From contig OZ038452.1 of assembly GCA_964036195.1 (NCBI GenBank), positions 11,588,704 to 11,652,703 on the forward strand: DNA of 64,000 nucleotides. The letters run 5' to 3'. How positions within the stretch are numbered: the first letter of the stretch is position 1; the number at the start of each line of letters is the position of its first letter. Origin of the DNA: Sphaerolaimus hirsutus. Taxonomy: Eukaryota > Nematoda > Chromadorea > Monhysterida > Sphaerolaimidae. The notes beneath the pieces were generated by a model. The model saw nothing but the letters and a program-made list of their open reading frames with translations. It searched no databases and had not been told where the DNA came from. This document shows, in pieces, positions 19,919-30,308 of this stretch. The translations under genes and the position numbers were made by a program.

Positions 19919-21250
19919 AAAATGAATGCTAATTCATTTCCCTTGAAATTCTATTTGCATTTCAATGTGGTGTTTTTCTGTGCACTGAAACTGTGCTATA
20001 ACCACAAATTGAATTTATCATTCATTTTCACAACATAATAAATATCTAATTTTACATTATTCTTTATTTTGGTATCATTTACCAAATTTCATTAAAATTA
20101 CACTTGAATATTCATGTGTCAATGTCATCGTTTAGTCATACCGCAAAACACATAAACATATGAGCCTATTCCACACTATCTTCAGACAAAACAGTAGATC
20201 TCCATATAAAAAAACTGACGCTCACATCGAACGAGGCAGAACAGATGCCCCTGTGACGCGGGCAACGGGTCAAATGTAAAGCAAGGCCGCGTGCAGCGGG
20301 TCAATGTAATGCACACAATAGGTATTACATTACGTATATAATATTAATGGGTTGATATGGTCCTCATAACTCAAGGACTGTCGGGCGATATAGTCCTCGA
20401 GGACTATATCATCCCCCGGGGGAAGATGTCCATGGGGGGATAAATACCTGTAATCATAAATAAGCACATGCATGCAACTTCAAAACTCCATATCTGGGCC
20501 ATTTCTCGGCCTATTTGCACCAATGAACAGTTAAAATGATCAGAATGACATGGAGGTATCGTTTTTAGTACCAGATTATCCGTATATTTCAGCAGATTTC
20601 CCATACAAGAAATTAATGCGAACTCTTGAATTAAATTGTCATAATGAAAATGCATACAAATAGACTGTGAATAAAAACGATATCTCCATGTCATTCTGAT
20701 CATTTTAACTGTTCATTGGTGCAAATAGGCAGAGAAATGGCCGAGATATGGAGTTTTGAAGTTGCATGCATGTGCTTATTTATGTGGATGGGAGGAAAAA
20801 GTTTGAAGCGCTATAACTTTTGATCGGAAAGAGATATCGATCTCGTTTTTGTTTCATTGAGTTTCTCTAGATTAGGAGTATAAGATAGCACGTTCAAAAC
20901 GAAAAATTTTTCGTAAATTTCGCATTTCGAAATCCGGCCAAATCGATATATACACAATATTGTATCGCCTATTTGACCTCAGAAATGAACTCTCCAAGCA
21001 TTTGTCATCATTTTAAAGGTGAAATTACTAAAATCGGCCCAGAAATAGTCGCGTTATTAAATGTTCAAAGTTTGCATGTTCTGAGCGACACGCAAAATTT
21101 TCGCAAATGACCATCTTTTTATAGACCCACTCTATCTCCGGTCTGGAGCATCGTAGCGAAATTTCCTCGGACTTGTAACTAGCCCCGACCTGAAACCATA
21201 TTATATTAAAAAATCAACAATTTTCACTGAGCGGTTCCCGAGATATAAAC

Positions 21251-21636
21251 GGGCCTGTGCCTCTGTGCATGTTTACCCGCTGTGCATGTCAGGAGTATTC
21301 AAGACTTTGACCCTCCAGGGGGTTGGATAGATGGCTAATCGCTCCTCTGGAGGGATAGATAGCTAGAAATTTTTTTTTGGGGTTTGGGGATTCATTGTAC
21401 AGGCTTTTTCACAATGAGAAAAAAAGGTAGAAAAATCGCTAAAAGTAGGTGAAAAATGACTAAAAATGGGTATATAAGCACATATACTACAAGAAATAGC
21501 TTAAAATAGACAATAAAACACATGAACTAGTGATTTTGAAGGTGAAAATGTATAAAATGGTATGAAAATGGGCGATTTTGTGTGAAAATTAGGGTCTACA
21601 TGCACAGCGGGTAAACATGCACAGAGAGCCTCAGTC
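21251..21636. mobile_element. GGGCCTGTGCC element, 9-bp TSD (copy 1)
   Basis: Ends GGGCCTGTGCCTCTGTGCAT and ATGCACAGAGAGCCTCAGTC, 9-bp TSD GATATAAAC (21242-21250, 21637-21645). The opposite arm of the host foldback (18648-18662) keeps the uninterrupted site, an internal empty-site control. A 9-bp TSD fits Mutator-like elements. The interior contains CAGGGGTCTC-family sequence. Confidence 0.8.
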
Positions 21637-21965
21637 GATATAAACACGTGCCGGCAGGCCGACCCCCCCCCCCTCGAAATGCTACCCTCGATTTCAGCTA
21701 TGGTCGCGAGTCGTAAAGTGAAAATGCTCATAAGTGAAGTCAAAATGCGAATGAATTTTACGGTGAAGGCGGATTAACTGATATTATATCTGTATTGTGG
21801 TGAAATGCGCAAAATTTTTACCGTCAAAAGTGGTGCTAAAAGTTGCATTTTCACCAAGTTTTTCTTGCGTGCCTATTTGAAACGAATGATCAGCTTTGTC
21901 CATTTCGATCGGCAACTGGCGTGCCCACGGGCATTTTAGTTGACATCGATATGCGCAGGTGAACG

Positions 21966-22668
21966 TAGGGTTGGAAAAAAATCGATTTTTTTAACGACCC
22001 CGATTTTTTTTAAAAAAATCGATTTTTTTTAAAAAAAATCGCTGGAGTCAAAATAAGCCCTATTTTTCGTCTAAAAAACCTGAGGGGGCTAAAAATGAAC
22101 TTAAAAAGTCATATAAAATCATATTCTGTGTACTGTTATCTCCTATGTGTAAGTATAACTCCTGTAGGGCTTTGGAAAAGCTTGAAAAAAATTATTTCCA
22201 ATTTTAGAGGTAGATAATTTGTTATATTTACAGTGTGAATTAGATTTCATTGAGCATTTGCAAATTTCTTGGTAGAAAATGCATGTTCTTACTGAGAACA
22301 CTGCCTAAAACATTTTGGAAGTGGACATGAATGGCTTTGCATTGTTTTTGAGATGAAATCACATCACAGAGCTGTGTATACTTCCCTGATGAATCATAGT
22401 TTATGCTACACACATAAAAGCATACAGAAAAAGATGCTACATGACCAAATTTGCTGCATAAGCAGTGAAAACAAGAAATTAAGTTATTTTTTACCTGAAA
22501 CTGCGCGCTCGTGTGCAAAATTTTTGCATTTTATTTAGTGCTTAAGTACCAAAATTTTTGCCAGCGATTTTTTTTTTTTTAAATCGGTACAGTGGTTGCG
22601 ATTTTTTTTAAAAAAAATCGGAATTTTTTTAAAAAAAATCGCTTAAAAAAAATCGCTTGCCAACCCTA
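21966..22668. mobile_element. hAT-like TAGGGTTGG element (copy 4) at an exon boundary
   Basis: Ends TAGGGTTGGAAAAAAATCG and GCTTGCCAACCCTA, exact 8-bp TSD GGTGAACG (21958-21965, 22669-22676). Arms are AAAATCGATTTTTT runs. The last A plus the first TSD G make an AG exactly where the next exon opens. Confidence 0.85.
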
Positions 22669-22669
22669 G

Positions 22670-23758
22670 GTGAACGAGTGCCCGCCGCCGCGGCAGTGCG
22701 ACCCGGTGCCGGACGTCGCGTTTGTGCTGCAGGCTGCCGGTTAGGGTTCAAACGATATGACTTTTCGATATCGATATTCGATATTCGATATTTTTTTCTG
22801 AAACTCGATTTTCGATATCGATACGATATGGAACCTCGATATCGATATTCGATATTCGATATTAAAAAATGGTCGATATTCGATATTCAATATTTCGATA
22901 TTTTCGATATTCGATATTGCGATTTGCTTTTGGTATAGCAAGGCATATTTCAAGTGACATATTGTATTTTCATGTGGTTGCACGCATGGTGAATCATCTC
23001 TGTAGTTAAATGTGAATGGTACAAGTGATTTTAACAAGGTTTAAATCACTCAAAAGTAGAACATGTAGAAAAAAAACATGATGAATCAATGTGTATCAGA
23101 CAAATAACAATTGGTAGATATTACAGTTCATACTGATAACCTGATTGCTAAGAGCATGTTGCAAAAAATAGAATATCAGCATTTTCTGGCTTCAAATTTA
23201 GCACTCCAACAAAAATGACATTATAAGTACTGTACTTTTACATCTAATACAATTCTCAGATCAGATCAAGCACATCAGATCGATCAATCATAAATATCTC
23301 AAAATGAAAATGATAACTTTTTTTAGGGACACAATATAGGTTTGATATATCGAAAAAATGGTCGATATTCGATATCGATATTCGATATTTTTTCAAAATT
23401 TTCGATATCGATATTCGATATTCGATATTTTTTCAAAATTTTCGATATCGATATTCGATATTCGATATTAAAAAATGGTCGATATCCGATATTCGATATT
23501 CGATACGATATATCGTTTGAACCCTACTGCCGGTCGGCAGAAAAGTGTCACGCGAAGGGGCAGGCGCCGCGGCCGCATCGCACCCAGGCGCCCTGTCGTC
23601 GCTGCTGGCGCTGACTTGCCTCCGCCCCAAATGCACCTCACTGAAAATGGTGCCACCCGGCTTGTCATTGTTTTCCTTGACAATTTGCTCACGCATGACG
23701 AGAAGTTTCACGGGATTTCCAAACTTTTCAGTTTCTATCCCTCCAGTTTTCAACTTAG
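22670..23758 (+). CDS. Candidate cellular exon X3, split by a transposon
   Basis: Coding pieces 22670-22741 and 23535-23758. Entry in phase 0 matches X2. The first piece reads VNECPPPRQCDPVPDVAF; after the transposon (22742-23526) and its duplicated 8 bp, the same frame stays open for over 200 bases (TENGATRLVIVFLDNLL is the most protein-like part). Possible donors are CTCCA|GTTTTC (23745) or TTAG|GTATAC (23758, at the edge of the next element). Either the gene is broken here or the transposon is removed from RNA by non-canonical splicing. Confidence 0.4.
22742..23526. mobile_element. hAT-like element, ATATCGAT-repeat family (copy 2), in a coding exon
   Basis: Ends TAGGGTTCAAACGATATG and ATATCGTTTGAACCCTA, exact 8-bp TSD CTGCCGGT (22734-22741, 23527-23534). 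Arms of TTCGATATCGATATTCGA words; unique core 22930-23340 related to the core of copy 1 in inverted orientation. Confidence 0.85.
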
Positions 23759-23761
23759 GTA

Positions 23762-23952
23762 TACGCGGCGGACATCGCACTTAGTATGAAAACCTACCAT
23801 AACCCGTCTGAATTATGAACCAAAAATTTTACGGTTTTTTCATCATAGTATTCCGTTTTCACTATGGAAAAATTAATTACGAAATTTATCACAAGATTTT
23901 TTTCATTTAATTATGGTAGTTTTTTCATACTAGGTGTGCTGTCCGCCGAGTA
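23762..23952. mobile_element. TACTCGGCGG-family element
   Basis: Ends TACGCGGCGGACATCGCAC and GTGCTGTCCGCCGAGTA, TA on both sides, with a second inverted word ATGAAAA...TTTTCATACTA. Directly after it TACCGTAAATCCGCG starts a decayed CCGTATT-like piece with G-runs (to about 24070). Confidence 0.7.
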
Positions 23953-24070
23953 TACCGTAAATCCGCGACTAAGTCCCCCTGGTGTTTTTTCTGCCTCAGA
24001 ATTTTTTTTCGAGGGGGAGGTTTTATTCTCGTCAGAATATTTGGGACAATTTGGTCAATTGATTTGTATG

Positions 24071-24430
24071 AACAGGTAAAATTAAGTTGCCCAATCCATT
24101 TTTTAAGTATTCCTAATAAATTGGTCAACCATTAACAATTAAAATTCGTGTTCATCGGTATTGTCTCCGCACTGTGTAAAACCAGGGCTGCAACCACCAC
24201 CCCCCATGACCCCCCTTGATACGTCCTTGGGTAAAACATTCTTTGTGTGTATCGTTGCACGCTGCACTGCATTTGCATTCGATGAATCAGACCAAGGCTT
24301 TTTTGGTCTGTCGGGCTTCATCGAATGTTTTTTATGTGACACGATGCATTTGCGGCATCGATCAGAGGGGGGAGTTATGTTTTCCTCGCGCTGACAACCG
24401 GGGGGATTGATTGAATTACGGTGTATCAAT
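24071..24430. other. Mixed remnants, no gene seen
   Basis: Holds a fragment ending ACGTCCTTGG typical of the CAGTGGCGTAGCC family (about 24185-24232) and a small hairpin (GCATTCGATGAATCAGACCA and its inverse near 24305-24330). Short frames on both strands have no support. Confidence 0.35.
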
Positions 24431-25000
24431 TAGAGTTCAAACGGGATTGACTTTTCGGGATCGGGATTCACTTTTTGAGATTCCGGGATCGGGATCGGGA
24501 TTAGGGTTTCGGGATCGGGATCGGGATTGGTATTTTGAGATTTCGGGATCGGGATCGGGATTGGCCGGGATTGGGGTCACGGGATCGGGATCGGGATTGG
24601 CATTTTTTCGGGATCGGGATTGGGGTCTAGGGATAAAGATTTTCGTCACTGTTCTGGCATTCACAGTTGTTCACAAAGCTCTCAAAACACTGTTGGATGC
24701 CAGAATAGTGACATAAAATGGACGCTGGGGGTTTGCGTTCACATTTTTGCACGCAAAAATGTCATTTTAACTTTTTATAATTTCCACTATTTTTTCCGGG
24801 ATCGGGATCCCGGACTTGGGAGATTCTCGGGATCGGGATCGGGATTTGAAAGTTTTCGGGATCGGGATCGGGATGGGGATTGGTATTTTTGGATTTCGGG
24901 ATCGGGATCGGGATTGGGGTTTCGGGATCGGGATCGGGACTGCTAAATCCCGGAATTTCACGGGATCCGGGATCGGGATCGGGATCCCGTTTGAACCCTA
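24431..25000. mobile_element. hAT-like element, GGGATC-repeat family (copy 1)
   Basis: Ends TAGAGTTCAAACGGGATTG and GGATCCCGTTTGAACCCTA, exact 8-bp TSD GTATCAAT (24423-24430, 25001-25008). Arms of GGGATCGGGATT words; core with TTCACAAAGCTCTCAAAACAC. Confidence 0.85.
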
Positions 25001-25036
25001 GTATCAATATGTCAAATCTTCCGTCGTATCTCGACC

Positions 25037-25438
25037 CAAGGACGTAGCCAGGGGGGCGGGTGGGGGCCGTCTGCCCCCCCCCCTCTTCTCGGGCCGGACC
25101 AAAAAATGTGCATGAAATGGCACTTCCCGAAGACGATTTTGTCGCTGTATGAAAAAATTTTGCGCGCTAGCGCGCATTTTCCTTTTCACGCCGAAATTTT
25201 TTTCGGCTGACGCGTCTTCGCAGCCTCTAAGCCAGTGAAACACCTTAATTTTTGTCCATGTCGCTGTATATGCGTGTAAGATACAGACATATACAGCTGT
25301 TTTGGCGCCATGGCGTGGCGCTTACGAATGGCGCCATTCCCTTTACTAGAGGGGCAAAATTTTAAGGGCGCTGCCCCCCCGTTCGCCGGCCTCCGTATAC
25401 AATCCGCCCCCCGCTCAAAAATCCTGGCTACGTCCCTC
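25037..25438. mobile_element. Complete CAGTGGCGTAGCC-family element (402 bp)
   Basis: Ends AAGGACGTAGCCAGG and CCTGGCTACGTCC, flanking duplication TCTCGACC (25029-25036, 25439-25446). Interior landmarks: CCGACC/GGTCGG G-rich block, GCGCGCTAGCGCGCA, CATATACAGC, GGCGCCATGGCG, GTATACAATCCGCCCC. Reference copy for the family. Confidence 0.85.
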
Positions 25439-25565
25439 TCTCGACCCTTCGCAGGTTTAAGCCGCCGTTTTCTCGATTGATCAATTCTGATCAGTGGCGT
25501 AGCCCGGATTTTTGAGCGGGGGGGGCGGATTGTGTACAGAGCCCGGCGAACGGAATAGTAAGGTA

Positions 25566-25896
25566 CCGTATTTGCTTGAATAATCCCCCTAGGGGATTAT
25601 TATTTCGTCAGACATTTTTGAGGGGGGAACTATTCGAGGGGGGGAATTGTTCAAGGGGGGAATGATTATTCCGTCAAAATTTTCAAGCATGTTTCTATCA
25701 ACTCGTTTCACGAAATATGCTTTATAAACACAAAAACATGACATTTTTGTTAAAATTGGGTACAACAAATTAATCAAATCTTTAAAGGGGGGATTATTCA
25801 GGGGGGGGGAAATTATTATTTCCTCACTCGTCTTACAGGGGGGGATTATTCGAGGGGGGGAATTATTCAAGGGTGGAACTATTCAAGCAAATACGG
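25566..25896. mobile_element. CCGTATTTGCTTGAATA-TIR element (331 bp)
   Basis: TIR CCGTATTTGCTTGAATA at both ends, flanked by TA. Blocks of GGGGGGATTATT and AATTCCCC type. Third subfamily of the CCGTATT group. Confidence 0.85.
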
Positions 25897-26124
25897 TATC
25901 TAATTCCTATAGGTAATAGTCATTCCTTTAGTAAGGAAATGGCGCTATGGCGCCGGCGCCATACGTAGGCGCCACGCCTTGGCGTAATTGGCGTTGGCAT
26001 TGGCGCCAATAACCGTTGTATATTTATGTATTTTACATATTTACATATACAGCGCCTGGAAAAATTGAGTACGATTGCACCGAATTTCCGGTTGTCGCGA
26101 CAGGTGCAATTAAAATACCTCTTA

Positions 26125-26390
26125 TACTCGGCGGACCGCAAAGTATGCGCCCAAAATTATTTATGTCTTAGTCGATAACGCGCGAGCTGGATACTTATGT
26201 ATGCACTTTCACAAAAAGAAAAATATTTAAAAAAGAAAAGGCGGAGTCGCGTACAAACGAGGAATGTTTTTCCCCGAAATATTTTTTTCTTTTTTGCTGG
26301 AATTATTTTTATTTTATAATTGATGACGTCATGATGGAGTGTTTCCTTCAGAAAAATCATAGCGTGCGGTCCGCCGAGTATATGTTGGGC
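26125..26390. mobile_element. TACTCGGCGGACCGC element (266 bp)
   Basis: Ends TACTCGGCGGACCGC and GCGGTCCGCCGAGTA, TA on both sides. The interior includes GGCGGAGTCGCGTACAAACG and TGATGACGTCATGATGGAG, shared with 32818-33074. Reference copy of the family. Confidence 0.85.
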
Positions 26391-26601
26391 ACAAATACGC
26401 GCTTGCGCACAAAAGTTTTGGAATCTGCCCAAAAATCGTGTATAAAAGTGGCCATTTCCTGGCATTTTTTTTGTCCATACCGGGAAGGGGGGGGGGGGGT
26501 CGCCCCCCCCGCACCCCTTGGCTACGCCACTGATTCTGATCATTTCTAATTGAACTGTGTTTATGTCAAGCGTTGCCTTATTTGCATTTGCACGCTCGCA
26601 G

Positions 26602-26735
26602 ATGGCAAACTGAAGCTGCATTCGTCCTGGCGGCTCGCCGGCGCCGCGCACAGCCCCCGAGTGGAGTGGTTCCAGATTGCCTGCTCGCGCGCGACCGACG
26701 GTAGGGAATCGCCCAAATCAAACAGCTGGCTGCAG
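26602..26735 (+). CDS. Candidate cellular exon X4 (fibronectin-III-like, first half)
   Basis: Acceptor GCACGCTCGCAG, donor CTGCAG|GTGCC. The translation (GKLKLHSSWRLAG then PRVEWFQIACSRATDG) has the strand pattern of a fibronectin type III module. It enters in phase 1 and ends in phase 0, and joins X5 in frame across the transposon-intron. Family assignment is inference from the hydrophobic pattern only. Confidence 0.55.
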
Positions 26736-27148
26736 GTGCCACTCCCGGACCCCGTTGAATGCCCTGGCGAATGTCTAATGTGTCGAATGAAAGCGTCTAC
26801 GCACGCTAGTTTGCACCGTGACTTGGTGGAAAGTGAAATGGCGCCGCATGGCCACATCCAGTGTACAATGATTATATGAGATTTATTTTTCAAATGTTCA
26901 TATTTAAACTTCCATTAATTCAAATTAAAGCAATCCACCGAGTTGATTCATTTGCATTTAAAAAGTTTCACTTTTCACCGAACTCACAGTGCAAACTAGT
27001 GTGCGTACGCACAAAGTGTCAAAAGTCATGTAAAATGCCGTGGAAAGGGGCAAACTAGTTTGCCATTTTCCAGGGGATTTCACATGACCTTTTTGCATGA
27101 TACTAGACATTTTCCAGGGCACTTAACAGGGTCTGTGAGTGCTCCCAG
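26736..27148. mobile_element. Introner-like CTGGGGGCAG-TIR element forming a whole intron (B)
   Basis: Left terminus CAG|GTGCCACTCCCGGACCCC, right terminus GGGTCTGTGAGTGCTCCCAG|. They are inverted copies of each other and of the family terminus. The GT and AG sit at the very ends, and splicing joins X4 to X5 in phase 0. A CTAGTTTGCACC element (26799-27011) lies inside. Confidence 0.65.
26799..27011. mobile_element. CTAGTTTGCACCGTGA-TIR element, copy 3
   Basis: Ends CTACGCACGCTAGTTTGCAC and TGCAAACTAGTGTGCGTACG. Same interior layout as copy 2, sited within the intron element. Confidence 0.65.
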
Positions 27149-27298
27149 CTGAAGTCCCAGCGACCGAAGTGCCGCGGCGTGCTGGATGCCGACGTCACCC
27201 CAAAGGAGATTGTTGGAGCGTATTTTCTCGGCGTCAGGGCCGTTTTGGAGGATGGCAGAACGACTCCATACGCGTGGGAACGCGTTGAGATCATAAAA
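27149..27298 (+). CDS. Candidate cellular exon X5 (fibronectin-III-like, second half)
   Basis: Acceptor GCTCCCAG, donor AAAA|GTAGGA; 50 codons, phase 0 on both sides. VTPKEIVGAYFLGVRAVLED then GRTTPYAWERVEI is close to the F-G strands of a fibronectin type III domain (Y-x-V-R-A-x-x-x-D-G-R). With X4 it completes one module of about 95 residues. It can splice in frame to X6. Confidence 0.6.
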
Positions 27299-27344
27299 GT
27301 AGGAGTAATGTATAGGATCCGCCGTCCGTGATTGGTATTTTGAC

Positions 27345-27521
27345 TAGGGGTGGAAAAGAACCGTTTTCCAACGACCTCGTTTAAAAAAACTTTTTTTACA
27401 AGCAATTTTATTAAAAACTTCCCAAGAGTGGTTATGTATGGGTCAACAAAATGCGAAGTTTTTTTTAAAACACCGTGTTTACTTTAAAAAAAACTTTTCT
27501 TTTAAACACCGGTCATCCCTA
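27345..27521. mobile_element. Short TAGGGGTGG-family element (177 bp)
   Basis: Ends TAGGGGTGGAAAAGAACCG and ACCGGTCATCCCTA with A/T arms. No clear TSD. Confidence 0.6.
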
Positions 27522-27583
27522 GACATTCGCACCAAATCTTTGTGATCTTTGTGAAGCTTTGTGAAATCAAATACTTTGTGAAC

Positions 27584-27972
27584 GGGCCTGTGCCTCTGTG
27601 CATGTTTACCCGCTGTGCATGTCGGGGGTATTCTAGATTTTGACCCTCCAGGGGGTTGGATATATAGCTAATCGCTCCTTTGGAAGGATAGATAGCTGGA
27701 AAAAATTTAAGGGGTTTGGGGGTTCAATATATAGGCTTTTTTGTGATGTAGAAAAAAAAGGTCACAAAATCGCAAAAAGTAGGTGAAAAATACTAAAAAA
27801 TGGGTATATAAGCACATATACTACAAAAAATAGCTGAAAAAAGACAATAAAACACATGAACTAGTGATTTTGAAGGAAAAAAAATCTATAAAAAGGTATG
27901 GAAATTAGCGATTTTGAGTGGAAATAAGGGTCAACATGCACACCGGGTAAACATGCACAGAAGGCCTCAGTC
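27584..27972. mobile_element. GGGCCTGTGCC element, 9-bp TSD (copy 2)
   Basis: Ends GGGCCTGTGCCTCTGTGCAT and ATGCACAGAAGGCCTCAGTC, 9-bp TSD TTTGTGAAC (27575-27583, 27973-27981). The interior again contains CAGGGGTCTC-family sequence (GATAGCTAATCGCTCC). Confidence 0.8.
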
Positions 27973-27981
27973 TTTGTGAAC

Positions 27982-28412
27982 TACCCAGAACATTTCTTCT
28001 GCCGCTTTAAATGTAGCTTTAAAGGTTCGATGTTCTCATTTTTTAAACGGTTAAAACATGATTTTATAAAACAATGATTTACGAGACGTGAGACATGATT
28101 TTACATTGAGAGTGATACTTAGAGATTTCAGCATTGTAATTTTTATGAAAGTATGTTAAACAAATGTCTATGTGCAAATGCGCAATAAACTATTAGTACG
28201 AAATTGAGCGACATTCCAATGGCTTTAGAAAAGTAACTAGCCAACAAAAATACCCATGGCCCTAGAATTTCTGCAGATAATATTACCAGTAAAGAGGAAA
28301 CAAAATCACAGAATGGAGTGACACTCGGCAGAAAAAATTATCGTGAGTTAATGCCAAGAAACCACCCTTCAACCATACTTACCAGTCATATCGGTGTGCC
28401 TGCGTGGGATGT
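27982..28412. other. Unassigned AT-rich sequence
   Basis: No repeat family or exon recognised. Probably intron or old transposon sequence. Confidence 0.3.
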
Positions 28413-28415
28413 ATA

Positions 28416-28726
28416 CCGTATATACTCGAATAATCCCCCGGGGAATTATTTTTTTGTCAGACTTTTTGAGGGGAGAACTATTCGAGGGGGGAGTTATTTC
28501 GTAAAATTTTTTAAGTATGTTTCTATGAACTGATTTCATGAAATATGCTGTTTTTACTAAATAACATGTAATTTTTGTTCAAATGGAAGGCAAAAACTTT
28601 ATCATATGTCTAAAGGGGGGGGGGAATTATTTTTCCTCACTCGTCTAGGAGGGGGGAATTATTTTTCCTCACTCGTCTAGGAGGGGGGAATTATTCAAGG
28701 TGGGGAATATTTCGAGTATATACGTT
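28416..28726. mobile_element. CCGTATATACTCGAATA-TIR element
   Basis: Left TIR CCGTATATACTCGAATAATC after TA, right end TATTTCGAGTATATACG followed by TTA (one base off the expected GGTA). The interior resembles 25566-25896, with a duplicated block at 28640-28690. Confidence 0.7.
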
Positions 28727-28963
28727 AAGTGAAAAAATGGTTCCAGTCTGCTGGCAGTTGGCCAAAACAGCTCCATGAACGTCTCTTTCATTGTTGGAAT
28801 GAACCAGTAGTTGTAAATATTTATCACCTCTCGCGCCCGGGAGCAATCAATTCGCCAATATCGTGCGACTTCGTTTCAATCTTATCAAGTGCAGTGCGAA
28901 GAATTGTATTTACAGCTTCGGGCTCGGCGTCAGTGCGCGCCAAACACAGCCTTGTGCCTGCGC

Positions 28964-29146
28964 ACACTAGTGTTCACACGAAATTTCGAAAACTCACAAA
29001 TCAGCTTAGACCGCATTTGAGTTTTCTACAATGAGGTGCCCGTCAATTACAGTTGACGGAGATTAAAAGTGACCCATTGTGGAAAACTCAAACGCGTTTA
29101 AAGCAAATGAGATTTCCAAATTACGTGTGAAAGCTAGCGTGCGCAG
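28964..29146. mobile_element. CACACTAGTGTTCAC element, copy 4
   Basis: Ends CCTGCGCACACTAGTGTTCA and GTGAAAGCTAGCGTGCGCAGG, with a second inner inverted word GAAAACTCAAA. Bases 28727-28963 upstream hold GC-rich unassigned sequence without a convincing frame. Confidence 0.5.
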
Positions 29147-29158
29147 GGCTAATGTATT

Positions 29159-30308
29159 GGCCCTACACTAGTGATGGAATGGCGCCATGGCGCTGGCGCC
29201 ATTTGAGGGCGCCAAGGGGCGCCGCGCCATGGCGCCATTGGCGCTTGGCGCCCTTTTTCTGTGGCGCCCTTGGCGCCTGGCGCCCACATTCTGAAAGGCG
29301 CCATGGCGCCCTTGGCGCTTGGCGCCCTTTTTCCGTGGCGCCCTGCTTTAGAAGGGCGCCAAAAAGGCGCCAGCAGGGTTTCACGGTGAGTGCTGTGTAA
29401 ACGACAAAAAAATGAAAAACGCATCCGTGGATGATCTAAATTCGTCAGAAAAATGGACGGAGTGGTGTGAGTGGGTGGAAATCTTTCGTCCAACGGTTCA
29501 TCAGATCTGTCTGACGGATCAGAAGACAAGAATGATGGACCGTCTAACTTGCAAAATCATAAATAAACGGATTTAAATCGTTGCAATTAGGATACATTGT
29601 TTGGAAAGGTCTATTTGTAATGAATGGATTGTTGTCAAATGACAATTTCCATTGTGTTTCAATTTGTCATGTGGATTTTATTCAAAAAAAATTTGTTGCT
29701 AGCCTTGTTTTTGTTCATTACATCCTGGAGAACGCGAATTAAGACGTGAATGCGCATACAATGGTGCTGTAGAAACATTTTTAGCACACGCATGGTGTTG
29801 TAGGCACTTTTTTATCCTGGCGCCCTTGGCGCCTGGCGCCCTAGTTGCCAAATGGCGCCATGGCGCCATGGCGCCCTTGGCGCCCTCTTTCCGTGGCGCC
29901 CCTGGCGCCTGGCGCCTGGCGCCCACTTTCTGAATGGCGCCATGGCGCCCTTGGCGCCTGGCGCCCTTTTTCTGTGGCGCCCTTGGCGCTTGGCGCCCAC
30001 TTTCCGAATGGCGCCATGGCGCCCTTGGCGTCTGGCGCCATTTTTTCTGGCGCTTTTCCATCACTACCCTACACACACTAGTTTTCACCGTGACATGTGT
30101 GAAAACTGAAATGGCGACATGGCGACATCCAGCCCACTCTTTTCGTATGCTATATATGTTTTAGTTATAAAATTTTCAAAGTTTAACTTTCATTAATTTT
30201 AATTCAAATTTAATTTGAATAAAATCTTTCAACCGTGTTAATTAATTTGCGTTTGAAAAAACTTCAGTTTTCACACGAAGTCACGGTGAAAACTAGTGTG
30301 TGTAGGCA
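29159..30308. mobile_element. CTAGTTTTCACCGTGA-TIR element, copy 5, split
   Basis: Left terminus GGCCCTACAC is interrupted by the element at 29169-30066 and resumes at 30067 as CCCTACACACACTAGTTTTC. The right terminus GAAAACTAGTGTGTGTAGG ends near 30308. Confidence 0.6.
29169..30066. mobile_element. hAT-like element, GGCGCC-repeat family, complete
   Basis: Ends TAGTGATGGAATGGCGCC and GGCGCTTTTCCATCACTA, exact 8-bp TSD CCCTACAC (29161-29168, 30067-30074). Arms are GGCGCC and CTTGGCGC words; core 29360-29810 is unique. Ala/Pro/Arg/Trp-rich open frames in the arms are artefacts. Confidence 0.85.

Larger units (their letters stand above)
19120..20454. mobile_element. Insertion in the foldback arm, with inner CCATGGACATC hairpin
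   Basis: Flanked by CATAAATA on both sides (19112-19119, 20455-20462). Inside, 19137-20440 has the inverted ends TCCCCCCATGGACATCTTCC, flanked by TA, plus CCTCGAGGACTA. The sequence may be one element with an 8-bp TSD or a TA-flanked element in a small host; I cannot decide. Bases 19250-20400 include the repeats listed next. Confidence 0.55.
18586..21702. mobile_element. 3.1-kb foldback element with 8-bp TSD
   Basis: Ends CATAGCTGAAATCGAGGG and CCCTCGATTTCAGCTATG, exact 8-bp TSD GTCGCGAG (18578-18585, 21703-21710). The arms pair over most of their length: GGTTTCAGGTCGGGGCTAG, CTCCAGACCGGAGATAGAG, GGCCGGATTTCGAAATGCG, GTTATAGCGCTTCAAAC, TGCATGCAACTTCAAAACTC; the centre is near 20630. Two elements have since entered: 19120-20454 in the left arm, 21251-21636 in the right. 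No transposase is seen. Confidence 0.8.
25492..26532. mobile_element. CAGTGGCGTAGCC-family element with two insertions
   Basis: Ends CAGTGGCGTAGCCCGG and TTGGCTACGCCACTG, exact 8-bp TSD ATTCTGAT (25484-25491, 26533-26540). Removing 25566-25896 and 26125-26390 leaves a normal-length member. Confidence 0.9.

Noticed and set aside
29149..30164. Ala/Pro/Trp-rich open frames on both strands in the GGCGCC element
   Set aside because: GGCGCC words lack stop codons in all frames; artefact.
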